The notes under the pieces were generated by a model. It was given only the letters and a program-made list of their open reading frames with translations, made no database searches and was not told where the DNA came from. Positions 1 to 7,653 of a stretch of DNA of 64,000 nt are shown here, one piece after another. Source of the DNA: Natronococcus sp. A-GB7 (GTDB lineage Archaea; Halobacteriota; Halobacteria; Halobacteriales; Natrialbaceae); NCBI RefSeq assembly GCF_029688865.1, contig NZ_JARUKV010000027.1, positions 1-64,000 of the forward strand, in the 5' to 3' direction. Position numbers and translations under genes: made by a program. How positions within the stretch are numbered: the stretch's first letter is position 1; each line of letters begins with the position of its first letter.

Positions 1-229
1 AGGAGCGACTCGCCGCTCTAGAGCCGTAGGTCGGTTCGACGAGACGGCTCTCGTCGACGACCTACCCGAACCTTCGCGAGAAGTACGGTGTAAAGAACCC
101 TCGTTTGCCGTGCGGAAACGGTGCCAGCGGAGAGGAGCGACGTTTTTGCCAGTTTCATCCTCTCGCCACCCCTATCAGTATTCGTATGAGAATCTCTCGA
201 TACTACCACAACGTTATTACTCCCGACGT

Positions 230-247
230 GTTATGCCACGTGGTAAC
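230..247. promoter_or_regulatory. Palindrome just before the Usp start codon
   Basis: The sequence holds a perfect 8-bp palindrome CCACGTGG (236-243) flanked by GTTA on the left and TAAC on the right, ending three bases before the ATG at 250. A dyad in this place would overlap the transcript start of a leaderless gene and could act as an operator. The role is inferred. I see no gene in 1-229. Confidence 0.35.
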
Positions 248-249
248 AG

Positions 250-753
250 ATGTACGACTGCATTCTCGTCCCGACCGACGGTTCGCCGGAGGGCGAGCGC
301 GCGCTCGAGTACGCCTTCGAGCTCGCGCGTACTCACGACGCGACGGTGAAGGCGATCTACGTCGCCAACGTCGCCAGCTACGGCGGACTGCCGATGGAGA
401 CCGCCTGGGAAGGCATCGGGGAGGCGCTGCGCTCGGAGGGCCAGGGCGCGCTCGCGCGGGTCGAGGAGCTCGCACCGCCGGACGTCGACGTCGAGACGGA
501 GATCCTCGAGGGGTCGCCGAGCCAGGTGATCGTCCGGGAGGCGACCCCCGACAGCTGCGACCTCGTCGTCATGGGGACCCACGGCCGCGGCGGGATCGAC
601 CGGCTGCTGCTGGGCAGCGTCGCCGAACGGGTCGTCAGACAGTCGCCCGTCCCGGTGCTGACGGTCAGGCTGGGCGAGGACGAACCGGTTCCGAACTCCG
701 AGCGCCAGGCCGAAACGGCCGAGGGAGAAACGCCGGAGCCCTCGGACGTTTAG
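250..753 (+). CDS. Universal stress protein (UspA family)
   Basis: A 167-residue cytoplasmic single-domain Usp protein. It begins with the family's beta strand (YDCILVPTDGS) and near residue 115 carries the ATP-binding signature G-x2-G-x9-GS (GTHGRGGIDRLLLGS), so it is probably of the ATP-binding class. The acidic tail after about residue 145 is dispensable-looking and typical of haloarchaeal versions. Usp proteins buffer stress responses, but the partner is not known here. Its 3' end overlaps the convergent biotin ligase gene by four bases. The start follows a palindrome that could be its operator. Confidence 0.93.
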   Translation: MYDCILVPTDGSPEGERALEYAFELARTHDATVKAIYVANVASYGGLPMETAWEGIGEALRSEGQGALARVEELAPPDVDVETEILEGSPSQVIVREATPDSCDLVVMGTHGRGGIDRLLLGSVAERVVRQSPVPVLTVRLGEDEPVPNSERQAETAEGETPEPSDV

Positions 754-1688
754 GTCGGCCGCAGGTGCTCGCAGTCGCCGGCCGAGACCGTCTCCCGGCC
801 GTCGTCGGTCTCGACGACGAGCGCCCCGCTATCGGTGACATCGACTGCTTCTCCGACCAGTTCGTCGGTCGGTCGCTCGACTCGGACGCGCTGGCCGAGC
901 GTCAGCGCCAGCTCGCGCCAGGCCGGGACGACCGCCTCGAGGTCGGTCCGCAGATCGTCGAACTCCTCGAGGAGTCGCTGAACGAACGCGCGTCGGTCGA
1001 CGTCACCGGCTTCGGCGCGGATCGAGGTCGCTTCCGCGGGCAACGCACCGGCGTCGACGTTCGCGTTGACGCCGATTCCGACGACGAGCCACGCGATGCG
1101 ATCGGTCTCGCCCTCCATCTCCGTGAGGATCCCCGCGAGCTTGCGGTATCCGCCCTCGTCGTCGACGGGAACGACGACGTCGTTGGGCCACTTGATCCGG
1201 GCGTCGACGCCGGCCTCTCGAGCCGCCCGCGCGGTCGCGACCGCCGCCGCGAGCGTGTACAGGGACGCGCGGGCCGGCGCGACCTCGGGCCGGAGGACGA
1301 TGCTCAGCCAGACCCCGCCCGAGGGGGACGTCCACTCGCGTTTCAGCCGACCCCGACTCCCGGTCTGTTCGTCCGCGAGGACGCCGACGTCGCTCGCCCC
1401 GTCGGTCGCCAGCTCGCGGGCGCGGTCGTTGGTGCTCCCGATCGACTGGTGGTAGTCGATCGAGAACGGCGCCTCGAGCCCGAACTCGACTGCGGGGGCG
1501 TTGTAGGCCGCGACGCCGGTCAGCTCGTAGCCCGTCGATCCGCCCTCGATCTCGAAGCCGGCCTCGCGCAGCCCGTCGATCTGCTTCCAGACGGCCGCCC
1601 GCGAGATCCCGAGCGACTCGGCCACGTCCGGCCCCGAGACGGGGCCGTCGGCGATGGCCTCGAGGATGGCTCGTCGCGTCTCGTTCAT
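750..1688 (-). CDS. birA: Biotin--[biotin carboxyl-carrier] protein ligase with N-terminal HTH
   Basis: A 312-residue protein that activates biotin with ATP and attaches it to carrier proteins of biotin-dependent carboxylases. Residues 1-60 form a winged helix (ISRAAVWKQIDGLREAGF), as in repressor-type BirA. The catalytic core follows, with the biotinyl-AMP loop GSRGRLKREW near residue 120 and KWPND near 175. A C-terminal SH3-like domain ends the protein. I chose the ATG at 1688 because the sequence upstream of it in this frame has no family similarity and the winged helix starts right there. The HTH suggests it may also regulate biotin genes, none of which lie nearby. Confidence 0.92.
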   Translation of the reverse strand: MNETRRAILEAIADGPVSGPDVAESLGISRAAVWKQIDGLREAGFEIEGGSTGYELTGVAAYNAPAVEFGLEAPFSIDYHQSIGSTNDRARELATDGASDVGVLADEQTGSRGRLKREWTSPSGGVWLSIVLRPEVAPARASLYTLAAAVATARAAREAGVDARIKWPNDVVVPVDDEGGYRKLAGILTEMEGETDRIAWLVVGIGVNANVDAGALPAEATSIRAEAGDVDRRAFVQRLLEEFDDLRTDLEAVVPAWRELALTLGQRVRVERPTDELVGEAVDVTDSGALVVETDDGRETVSAGDCEHLRPT

Positions 1689-1852
1689 ACGGAGGAAAGG
1701 GACGGGACCGTACTTGAATCGGCTGGATCGGCTCTCGAGCGGGTCGCGGTTCGATTCTCTCTCGTCGTGACTGGTCGTTCGACCGTCCGATCCGGAGGCT
1801 TTTGCCGCTCGCTCTCGGAACGTCGACCGAATGAGGTGAGCTAGCACGACAC

Positions 1853-2023
1853 ATGAAAATCGGCACGCGCTGTACGACCTGCGGGACACGACCCGTCGAG
1901 GGCGAGATCACGACCTGCGAGACCTGTGGACGCGGGGTCCACGAGCCCTGCGAGGAGTACGAGACGACCTTCGAGTGTCAGTACTGCGGCGACGAGCCGT
2001 GGATCGACGCGGTCGAGTTCTGA
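1853..2023 (+). CDS. 56-aa Cys/His-rich zinc-binding protein with a C4HC3 pattern
   Basis: The reading frame begins at ATG 1853 (KIGTRCTTCGTRP) and ends with TGA at 2021-2023. Its 56 residues contain eight regularly spaced potential zinc ligands: C7-x2-C10, C22-x2-C25, H30-x2-C33 and C42-x2-C45. The order C4-H-C3 and the spacing fit two interleaved zinc sites. Haloarchaea encode many tiny CxxCG zinc-finger proteins, mostly with four Cys; eight ligands in this order is unusual. It lies between the divergent birA and the convergent tyrS and is probably transcribed alone. The function is unknown; DNA, RNA or protein binding are all possible. Confidence 0.75.
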   Translation: MKIGTRCTTCGTRPVEGEITTCETCGRGVHEPCEEYETTFECQYCGDEPWIDAVEF

Positions 2024-2094
2024 GCCGGGCGGCGACGGCGCGGCGGGCGAGCCGCTCGGCTCTCGCGGGACCGAGAACCCGGCAGTGCTGGGTC

Positions 2095-3075
2095 TTAGCC
2101 TCGCAGCTCGCGGAGCTTCTCGCGGCCCGGCGCGATCAGCTCGTCGAGGTAGGTCGCGAGGGTGCCCTTCGCGTCGGCGGGATGGAGTTCGCCGGACTCG
2201 AGATCCGCCGCCAGGTCCTCGTACTCCTCGTAGGTCAGGTCGCCACCGTACTTTTCGGGGCGATCGACGACGATCTCCTCGAAGCGCGGGAAGACGTGGT
2301 ACTCGAACAGCTCGAGCACGGGGTTCTCGAGGTCGCCCTCCGGGTCCCGCGTGGGCGGACAGAAGGCCGAGTTGACCTTCTCCTCGAGTTCGTCGGTGGA
2401 GTCCTCCATCGAGATCGTGATCCCCTCGCTCGAGGACATCTTCCCCTCGCCGCTGGTGAGGTCGGCGACGATCGGCGTGTGTAGACAGGGGCGGGCCTCG
2501 TAGCCCAGGTCGGGCAGCTCCTCGCGGTGGAGCATGTGGACCTTGCGCTGGTCCAAGCCGCCGACCGCGAGGTCGAGGTCGAGGTACTCGATGTCCAGGG
2601 CCTGCATCAGCGGGTAGACCAGGTGGCTGACCTTCGCCGTCTCGCCCGACTGGAGCTCGGCCATCGCGCGCTGGGCGCGGTTCATCGTCGTCGAGAGCTC
2701 GAGTTCGTGGAGATCGAGGGTGTACTCCTCGTCGAGCTGGAACTCCGAGCCGTAGACGAACTCGGTGTTCGACTCGTCGAGCCCGTAGGCGGTAAACTGC
2801 GCCTGCATCCGTTCTGCGGTCTCGCGGATCTCCTCGAAGCTGCCCTTCCCGTTGAGGTAGGCGTGGACGTCCGCGAGCAGGACGACGACCTCCATGCCGG
2901 CGTCCTGAAGGTCGATCAGCTTGTTGGCCGTCAGCAGGTGTCCCAGGTGCAACACGCCGGAGGGCTCGTAGCCGACGTAGACGCGTTTCCCCTCGGGGTC
3001 GGCCGCGAGTTCGCGCACCTCCTCGTCGGTGACGACTTCCTCGGCGTTTCGCGTGATCAGCTCGTAGGCGTCCAT
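2095..3075 (-). CDS. tyrS: Tyrosyl-tRNA synthetase (archaeal type)
   Basis: A 326-residue class I aminoacyl-tRNA synthetase that charges tRNA-Tyr. The class I signatures are visible: HLGH at residues 43-46 (the HIGH motif) and KMSSS at 212-216. The tyrosine-pocket region VGYEPSG (34-40) is also present. The length matches the short archaeal/eukaryotic TyrRS without a bacterial S4 tail. The ATG at 3075 lies about 30 bases after a TATA box, so the transcript is probably leaderless or nearly so. Confidence 0.97.
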   Translation of the reverse strand: MDAYELITRNAEEVVTDEEVRELAADPEGKRVYVGYEPSGVLHLGHLLTANKLIDLQDAGMEVVVLLADVHAYLNGKGSFEEIRETAERMQAQFTAYGLDESNTEFVYGSEFQLDEEYTLDLHELELSTTMNRAQRAMAELQSGETAKVSHLVYPLMQALDIEYLDLDLAVGGLDQRKVHMLHREELPDLGYEARPCLHTPIVADLTSGEGKMSSSEGITISMEDSTDELEEKVNSAFCPPTRDPEGDLENPVLELFEYHVFPRFEEIVVDRPEKYGGDLTYEEYEDLAADLESGELHPADAKGTLATYLDELIAPGREKLRELRG

Positions 3076-3102
3076 CTCTATCTCATCGGACCCGGCGAAC
3101 GG

Positions 3103-3111
3103 TTTTATAAT
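3103..3111 (-). promoter_or_regulatory. TATA box of tyrS
   Basis: On the minus strand the sequence reads TTATTATAAAACC, an AT island in GC-rich surroundings. It is centred 32 bases before the tyrS ATG, the spacing expected for a leaderless haloarchaeal promoter. Confidence 0.6.
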
Positions 3112-3139
3112 AACCGACCCGCGACCGCGGGAGGCCGGA

Positions 3140-3418
3140 TCAGACCCCGGCGTTCGTCACCGTCGTCGTTCCGTCCTGTCGGACCCGGAACTGGTAGCCC
3201 TCGTAGGTGAACTCGAGGGCGGCGTTGGCCGTCGTTCGCGGCGGCGAGGAGAAGAGGTCCGCGAGCAGCTCGTTGACGGTGTAGTAGATCGGTGCGAGGT
3301 CGGTCACCTCCCGACTCTCGAGTTCGGCGACGAGCTCGGCGACCTGCGTCGCGGGCGTCTCCTGATCGGTGTCGAGCGTGCGTCTCGTAATGACGTCCTC
3401 GTTATCTGTCGTGCTCAT
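3140..3418 (-). CDS. HalOD1 output-domain protein
   Basis: A 92-residue acidic protein that matches the haloarchaeal output domain 1 (HalOD1). The core (residues 23-90) has the family layout: a helix with alternating Val/Ala, LAPIYYTVNELLADLF, then beta strands ending in a Gly/Asn-rich turn (FRVRQDGTTTVTNAGV). HalOD1 occurs alone or at the end of sensor histidine kinases and receiver proteins, and its biochemical role is not established. The first 20 residues are unstructured-looking. It is divergently placed from the gene at 3569. Confidence 0.8.
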   Translation of the reverse strand: MSTTDNEDVITRRTLDTDQETPATQVAELVAELESREVTDLAPIYYTVNELLADLFSSPPRTTANAALEFTYEGYQFRVRQDGTTTVTNAGV

Positions 3419-3568
3419 TTAAGTGTGCGTACTACCAACTTGAAGGATCCTAACAGTTTCACCGGCGTATGCACATACGCGTCGCTTGCTGCCGATTCGG
3501 ATCCCGGTGCCGAATGCGGCCACTGCCTGCCAAAGATTCATATCGACTTCGGCGTATCACTCGGTCGT

Positions 3569-4231
3569 ATGGGCTATCGAGAGGATGCGATCAACGCCGC
3601 TCGACGGACCGTCTACCCGCAGATTCACTACCTTCTGCGGGGGACCTTCGGAGGGTACGCCGTCACGCACACTACTGCAGACGAGTACGCGCTGACCGCC
3701 AACTGTTCGGAAGCAGAGATCGAGGAGTTGCTCGACGAACTCAGGTTTTCGCGTAACCCGATCTCCGCGGTGAAGGTTCGGATGGACGGCAACACCGCAG
3801 AGGGGTCGTGGGTGTGGCGGCCGTCGCCGCTGGCGTCGTATCAGCTCCACGTTATCCTCCACGAACTCGAGAACACCGAGGAGGTCGATATCTACGCCCA
3901 CTGGGAGTGTTCGTGGATCCGCCACCCCTACAGACACTACGTCGCCCGCGGCTACGACGCCCAGAAGGGCGTCGAGCTAACTCGCCGCTGGCTGATCGAC
4001 GACGACGGCGAGACGCTTCGAGGAGAGAACTGTGACATCCGCTACGAGGTCGACGACTCGTTCAGTCGGCGAGCCAGCGAGTACTTCTCGCTGTCGTACT
4101 ACCGCGTCAAGGAGCTCACCGCCTCGATCAGCTCTCGAGTGCCGTTCCTCGACGGTGGCGACGGCGACCACATCACCGAAGCCGATGACGGCCGCGATAC
4201 CCTCTCGCCGCGGATCACCGATCGCTTCTAG
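3569..4231 (+). CDS. Conserved-looking haloarchaeal protein of unknown function
   Basis: A 220-residue soluble protein that I do not recognise. I chose the ATG at 3569 (GYREDAINAARR), because the sequence before it has untypical composition and a stretch of low-GC intergenic DNA. The protein is rich in aromatic residues and His (HYLLRGTFGGYAVTHTTADE; WECSWIRHPYRHYV), with two Cys far apart and no membrane segment. Its 3' end overlaps the convergent phosphopantothenate synthetase stop codon by three bases. Codon use is normal for the window, so it is very likely a real gene. Confidence 0.8.
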   Translation: MGYREDAINAARRTVYPQIHYLLRGTFGGYAVTHTTADEYALTANCSEAEIEELLDELRFSRNPISAVKVRMDGNTAEGSWVWRPSPLASYQLHVILHELENTEEVDIYAHWECSWIRHPYRHYVARGYDAQKGVELTRRWLIDDDGETLRGENCDIRYEVDDSFSRRASEYFSLSYYRVKELTASISSRVPFLDGGDGDHITEADDGRDTLSPRITDRF

Positions 4232-5007
4232 AGCTCGCCGTCTCGGATCCTGCGCTCGGCCTCCTCGAGCGCCGCCTCCCGATCGAACGCCTGGATAATT
4301 TTCCGGAGCTCGGCCTCGTCCGCGTCGGCCAGGTCCCGCGCGTGAGCCGTCACGTTCGGCACCGCGCGGATAATGTTGTCTACGATCGGGACCTCCGCGA
4401 CCTGGGGCGACCGCGAGAGCGGATTGAGATCGATCACGATCTCCGTTTTCCCCATCGCCTCGAGGGCCTCCGCGCGGTCGCCGTCCTCGAGGGGGACGAC
4501 CACGACGTCGGCCGCGTGGATCCCGTCGGCGTCGACCTTCGCGCGCTGGTGATCGAGGTTCGGGATCCGGGCGTCGGCCTCGAGTCCCTTCACGTCCTCG
4601 GCGCCGTGCTCGCGGAGGTGGTCGGCGATCGCCTCGATCCGCTCGGGGGTGCGGTTGAAGAGGTTGACCTCGAGGTCGGCGTCGACGGCGTCGGCGAGTT
4701 CGACCATCTCGCCGGGCACCAGTGCGGCGACGTTGCCGTTAATCGAGAGCACCGGCCGATCGGCGAGCAGCAGGTGGGCCGCGGCGGCCCGTTCGGCCTC
4801 GTCGGCGCTTGGGATCGTCTCCTCGCCGAGCAGGTAGTCGAAGGCACTGCCCCGTCCCTCGGCGTGCATTCCCTGCAGATGGGTGATCCCCTTCTCGACG
4901 CCCCGCTCGATCCGGTGGCGGGTGAGCAGGTCCTGGTATCTGGGGTGGTCCTCCGGGATCTCCTCCTCGTGCTCGACGTCGGCGGAGACGGTGTCGTAGT
5001 CGGTCAT
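4228..5007 (-). CDS. 4-phosphopantoate--beta-alanine ligase (phosphopantothenate synthetase)
   Basis: A 259-residue archaeal enzyme that condenses 4-phosphopantoate with beta-alanine using ATP to give 4'-phosphopantothenate, in CoA biosynthesis. It replaces bacterial PanC in the reversed archaeal order. Family hallmarks seen are HPRYQDLLTRHRIERGVEKG near residue 20, SINGNVAAL near 90 and DLNPLSRSPQ near 195. It lies 41 bases downstream of the pantoate kinase gene on the same strand, so the two consecutive CoA-pathway steps are probably one operon. Confidence 0.92.
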   Translation of the reverse strand: MTDYDTVSADVEHEEEIPEDHPRYQDLLTRHRIERGVEKGITHLQGMHAEGRGSAFDYLLGEETIPSADEAERAAAAHLLLADRPVLSINGNVAALVPGEMVELADAVDADLEVNLFNRTPERIEAIADHLREHGAEDVKGLEADARIPNLDHQRAKVDADGIHAADVVVVPLEDGDRAEALEAMGKTEIVIDLNPLSRSPQVAEVPIVDNIIRAVPNVTAHARDLADADEAELRKIIQAFDREAALEEAERRIRDGEL

Positions 5008-5048
5008 GATCGATCCCTCGAGACCGTCGATGAAAAGGCGACCGATCC

Positions 5049-5882
5049 CTACTTCAGCACCGCACCCGAGGGGTGGGTTCGACAGACCGACGGCTCGTAG
5101 CCGGCGTCGGAGAGCCCGGTTCCGAGCGCGAAGACGGTCTCGCCGAGCATCGCCATCGACGCCTCCCCGCCGGCACCCGTCACCTCTTCGATCGCCTCCT
5201 CGAGCGTCGGGGTCAGCAGTTCGGCCTCGCGCGCGAACTGACGCGAGGCGTCCATGAACCGATCGAGGGTGGGCTCCTCGACGAGCCGGGAGAGTGCCGC
5301 CTCGCCGGCTCGCGAGAGCTTCGCAGTCTCGCCCGCGAGCACGTCGGCCGTCGAGAGCTCGCCGAACGCGACGTACTCGATCCGGGCCCGGGCGGGAACC
5401 GCGTCGAGTTCGTTGACCGCGGGGCCGCCCGGCTCGAGTCGGATCGGGATCCCGCCCTGGGCCTGGGCGACGACGTCGCCCAGGCCCGTTCCGGCCTCGA
5501 CCTCCGCGGCGTGGGCGATCGCGACCAGCTCGTTTCGCGAGCGCCGTCGCTCGAAGACCTGGTTCGCCGCGAACGCCGTCCCCAGCGCCATCGCCCCCGA
5601 GACGCCGAAGCCGGCCCCCAGCGGAAGCTCAGACTCGGCCTCGACCCTGGCCGGCACCTCGAGCGCCTCGAGGACCGTCCGAACCGGATCGATCTCGATC
5701 GGTTCGCCGTCGAGGACGACCGCCGTCTCGGTTGCGGGTTCGACGGTCACCTCGACGCCGTCGGTCAGCGTCAGTCCACCCCCACGTGAGCCGGCCTTCG
5801 TCGGGTCCGCGTCCGGATGGGCGCTGAAGAATCCGGTTACGTGGCCCGGCACGAACGCCGTCGCCTCCTCGCGCATCATCAT
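5049..5882 (-). CDS. Pantoate kinase (GHMP family)
   Basis: A GHMP-superfamily kinase of about 277 residues that phosphorylates pantoate, the first dedicated step of archaeal CoA synthesis. The ATP-binding GHMP motif is PLGAGFGVSGAMALG, around residue 90. Three ATG codons in a row (5882, 5879, 5876) precede REEATAFVPGHVTGFF, the usual family N-terminus, so the start is within that trio; a longer frame to 5921 adds 13 unlikely residues. It is followed at 41 bases by the phosphopantothenate synthetase gene, its pathway partner. Confidence 0.91.
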   Translation of the reverse strand: MMMREEATAFVPGHVTGFFSAHPDADPTKAGSRGGGLTLTDGVEVTVEPATETAVVLDGEPIEIDPVRTVLEALEVPARVEAESELPLGAGFGVSGAMALGTAFAANQVFERRRSRNELVAIAHAAEVEAGTGLGDVVAQAQGGIPIRLEPGGPAVNELDAVPARARIEYVAFGELSTADVLAGETAKLSRAGEAALSRLVEEPTLDRFMDASRQFAREAELLTPTLEEAIEEVTGAGGEASMAMLGETVFALGTGLSDAGYEPSVCRTHPSGAVLK

Positions 5883-5983
5883 CCGGTTGTCACTCGCCCG
5901 GTATAACGTTGCAGGTTCCACACCGACGGCTCAGGACACTTCATGGTCCCGGCTTTTCCGTTCGGAGCCTCAAGGAACGCGCA

Positions 5984-6070
5984 ATGAGCGAACAGTCCTC
6001 GCCGCGGCCCGTCGACCCGGTGGTCGGCAGCGACAGCGAGCGCTCCCTCCTCGAGGACGGGTGGGGCTGA
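5984..6070 (+). CDS. Possible 28-aa leader peptide before the beta-propeller gene
   Basis: ATG at 5984 opens a 28-codon frame (SEQSSPRPVDPVVGSDSE...) that stops at 6068-6070, three bases before the next ATG at 6074. It has the acidic and Pro/Ser-rich composition of haloarchaeal proteins and near-perfect coupling distance to the following gene. No family is recognisable. It could be a genuine microprotein or part of the leader. Confidence 0.35.
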   Translation: MSEQSSPRPVDPVVGSDSERSLLEDGWG

Positions 6071-6073
6071 GCG

Positions 6074-7558
6074 ATGGCGACGAACACGGAACCCAGCGGT
6101 TTCGGCCGGTTCTTCCAGCAGTACACGAAAACCTGGATGCACGCCGTCGCGACGGCCGGGCTTACGGCGTTCGGACTCCTCTCGTTCGTCCACCGCGGGT
6201 TCGTCCTCCTGGCGCTCGCCTGCTATATCGTCCCGCCGATCGTCCTCTACATCACGCGACGCGGCGACGACGCAGCCGGGAGTTCGATGTCGCCGACCGA
6301 CGCGGCACTCGCGGAGCACGAGGAGCCGGACGGGAGCGAGCGGATCGAGCCCGAGGACCGGTCCGCCCCGGAGTCGGGAGCCGATTCGCTCGGGCCGCCG
6401 CCGGCAGAGCCGGACGCTCGAGCCGAGTCCCCGAGCGAGGACGGCCGGGAGTCGCTCGAGGGCGCGTCGACGACCGACCGCGAACCAGAAGTCGAACCGG
6501 AGCCACGGCCCTCGAGCGAGCCGGCAGCCGACGCCGAACCGTCGACCGAGTCGACGGATGCAGCCGCGTCGGAATCCGAAGTAGACGAGTCGGCCGGCGA
6601 GCCCGAGCCAGCGACTGAGGACACCGCAGCGGTGTCCGAACCACACGACGAGGACGAGATCGACTCCGAGTCCGAACCCGAACCCGAGTGGCGGCCCGCG
6701 GACGCGCCCACCGACGCGACCCTGCTCGACGCCGCGGTCGCCGGGCGCTCGAGCGCCGTCGCCGTCGGCAAGGATGGCGTGGTCGCAACGACGGACGGCG
6801 AGGAGTGGTCCATCACCCTCGAGGACGGCCCCGCTGCCCAGGGCCAGACCCTGCACGGCGTCGACGTAACCGAGGACGGCCAGGCTACCTGGGTCGCCGG
6901 CGACGGGGGCGCCGTCGGTCGACTCGAGCTCGACTCGGGCCGCCACACCGACTACTCGGCGCCCGACGACCGCACGGACAACCTCGCTGGGATCGCCGTT
7001 GCTGGCAGCGAGGGCGACGAGACCGTCCTCCTGATCAACGGCTCGGGCGAGGTGCTTCGCGGCCGGTACCGCGACGGCGACTGCAGCTGGGACGAGCCCG
7101 CGACGCCGGGCAGCGGCTCGAGCCTGAGCGACGTCGTTCTCGTCGATTCGTCTGTCGGCTACTGCTGTGACACGAACGACGGCGTCTTCGCGACCGAGGA
7201 CGGCGGCGAGCGCTTCGAGTCGATCGGGATCGACGGCGCCGACGGCACCCCGACCGGGCTCGCCGCGGGCGAGGACGGAACCTGTTACCTCTGTACCGAC
7301 GCCGGCGTCGTCCACCGCTACGACGGCTCGCGGTGGACCCCCGAGCGGGTCTGCGAGGAGGCGCTCGCGGGGGTCGCTCGAGTCGGGGACCGACTCGCCG
7401 TCTGTACCGCCGACGGAGCGATCCACGAACGCGACGGGCCGACGGCCGACTGGAAGCGAGCCGATGCGGACGCGACGGCGGGACTCGAGGCGATCGCGCT
7501 CGGCGACGAACTCGGCGTCGCCGTCGGAAGCGAGGGGACGGTGATCGAGCGACGATGA
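6074..7558 (+). CDS. Membrane-anchored beta-propeller protein with long acidic linker
   Basis: A 494-residue protein in three parts. Residues 20-60 carry two hydrophobic segments separated by a short turn. Residues 65-215 are an extremely acidic Ser/Pro/Glu linker with almost no hydrophobic residues. From about 216 to the end there are repeated blades with GVFATEDGGERF and VAGDGGAVGRLE type motifs, like the BNR/Ycf48 propellers used as assembly or scaffold proteins. The propeller is probably held away from the membrane by the linker; orientation cannot be told. Vicinal Cys pairs (YCCDT, CYLC) occur in the propeller. It lies about 95 bases before the antiporter pair and may belong to it functionally, but that is inference. 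Confidence 0.78.
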   Translation: MATNTEPSGFGRFFQQYTKTWMHAVATAGLTAFGLLSFVHRGFVLLALACYIVPPIVLYITRRGDDAAGSSMSPTDAALAEHEEPDGSERIEPEDRSAPESGADSLGPPPAEPDARAESPSEDGRESLEGASTTDREPEVEPEPRPSSEPAADAEPSTESTDAAASESEVDESAGEPEPATEDTAAVSEPHDEDEIDSESEPEPEWRPADAPTDATLLDAAVAGRSSAVAVGKDGVVATTDGEEWSITLEDGPAAQGQTLHGVDVTEDGQATWVAGDGGAVGRLELDSGRHTDYSAPDDRTDNLAGIAVAGSEGDETVLLINGSGEVLRGRYRDGDCSWDEPATPGSGSSLSDVVLVDSSVGYCCDTNDGVFATEDGGERFESIGIDGADGTPTGLAAGEDGTCYLCTDAGVVHRYDGSRWTPERVCEEALAGVARVGDRLAVCTADGAIHERDGPTADWKRADADATAGLEAIALGDELGVAVGSEGTVIERR

Positions 7559-7653
7559 GTTTCGGGCGACGCCGAGACCGCGAGGACCGCCGAGAACAAC
7601 GACAGTTGCCGACGACCAGCCGCCTACGATCGAGTATGTGGAGGACCTAAGAG

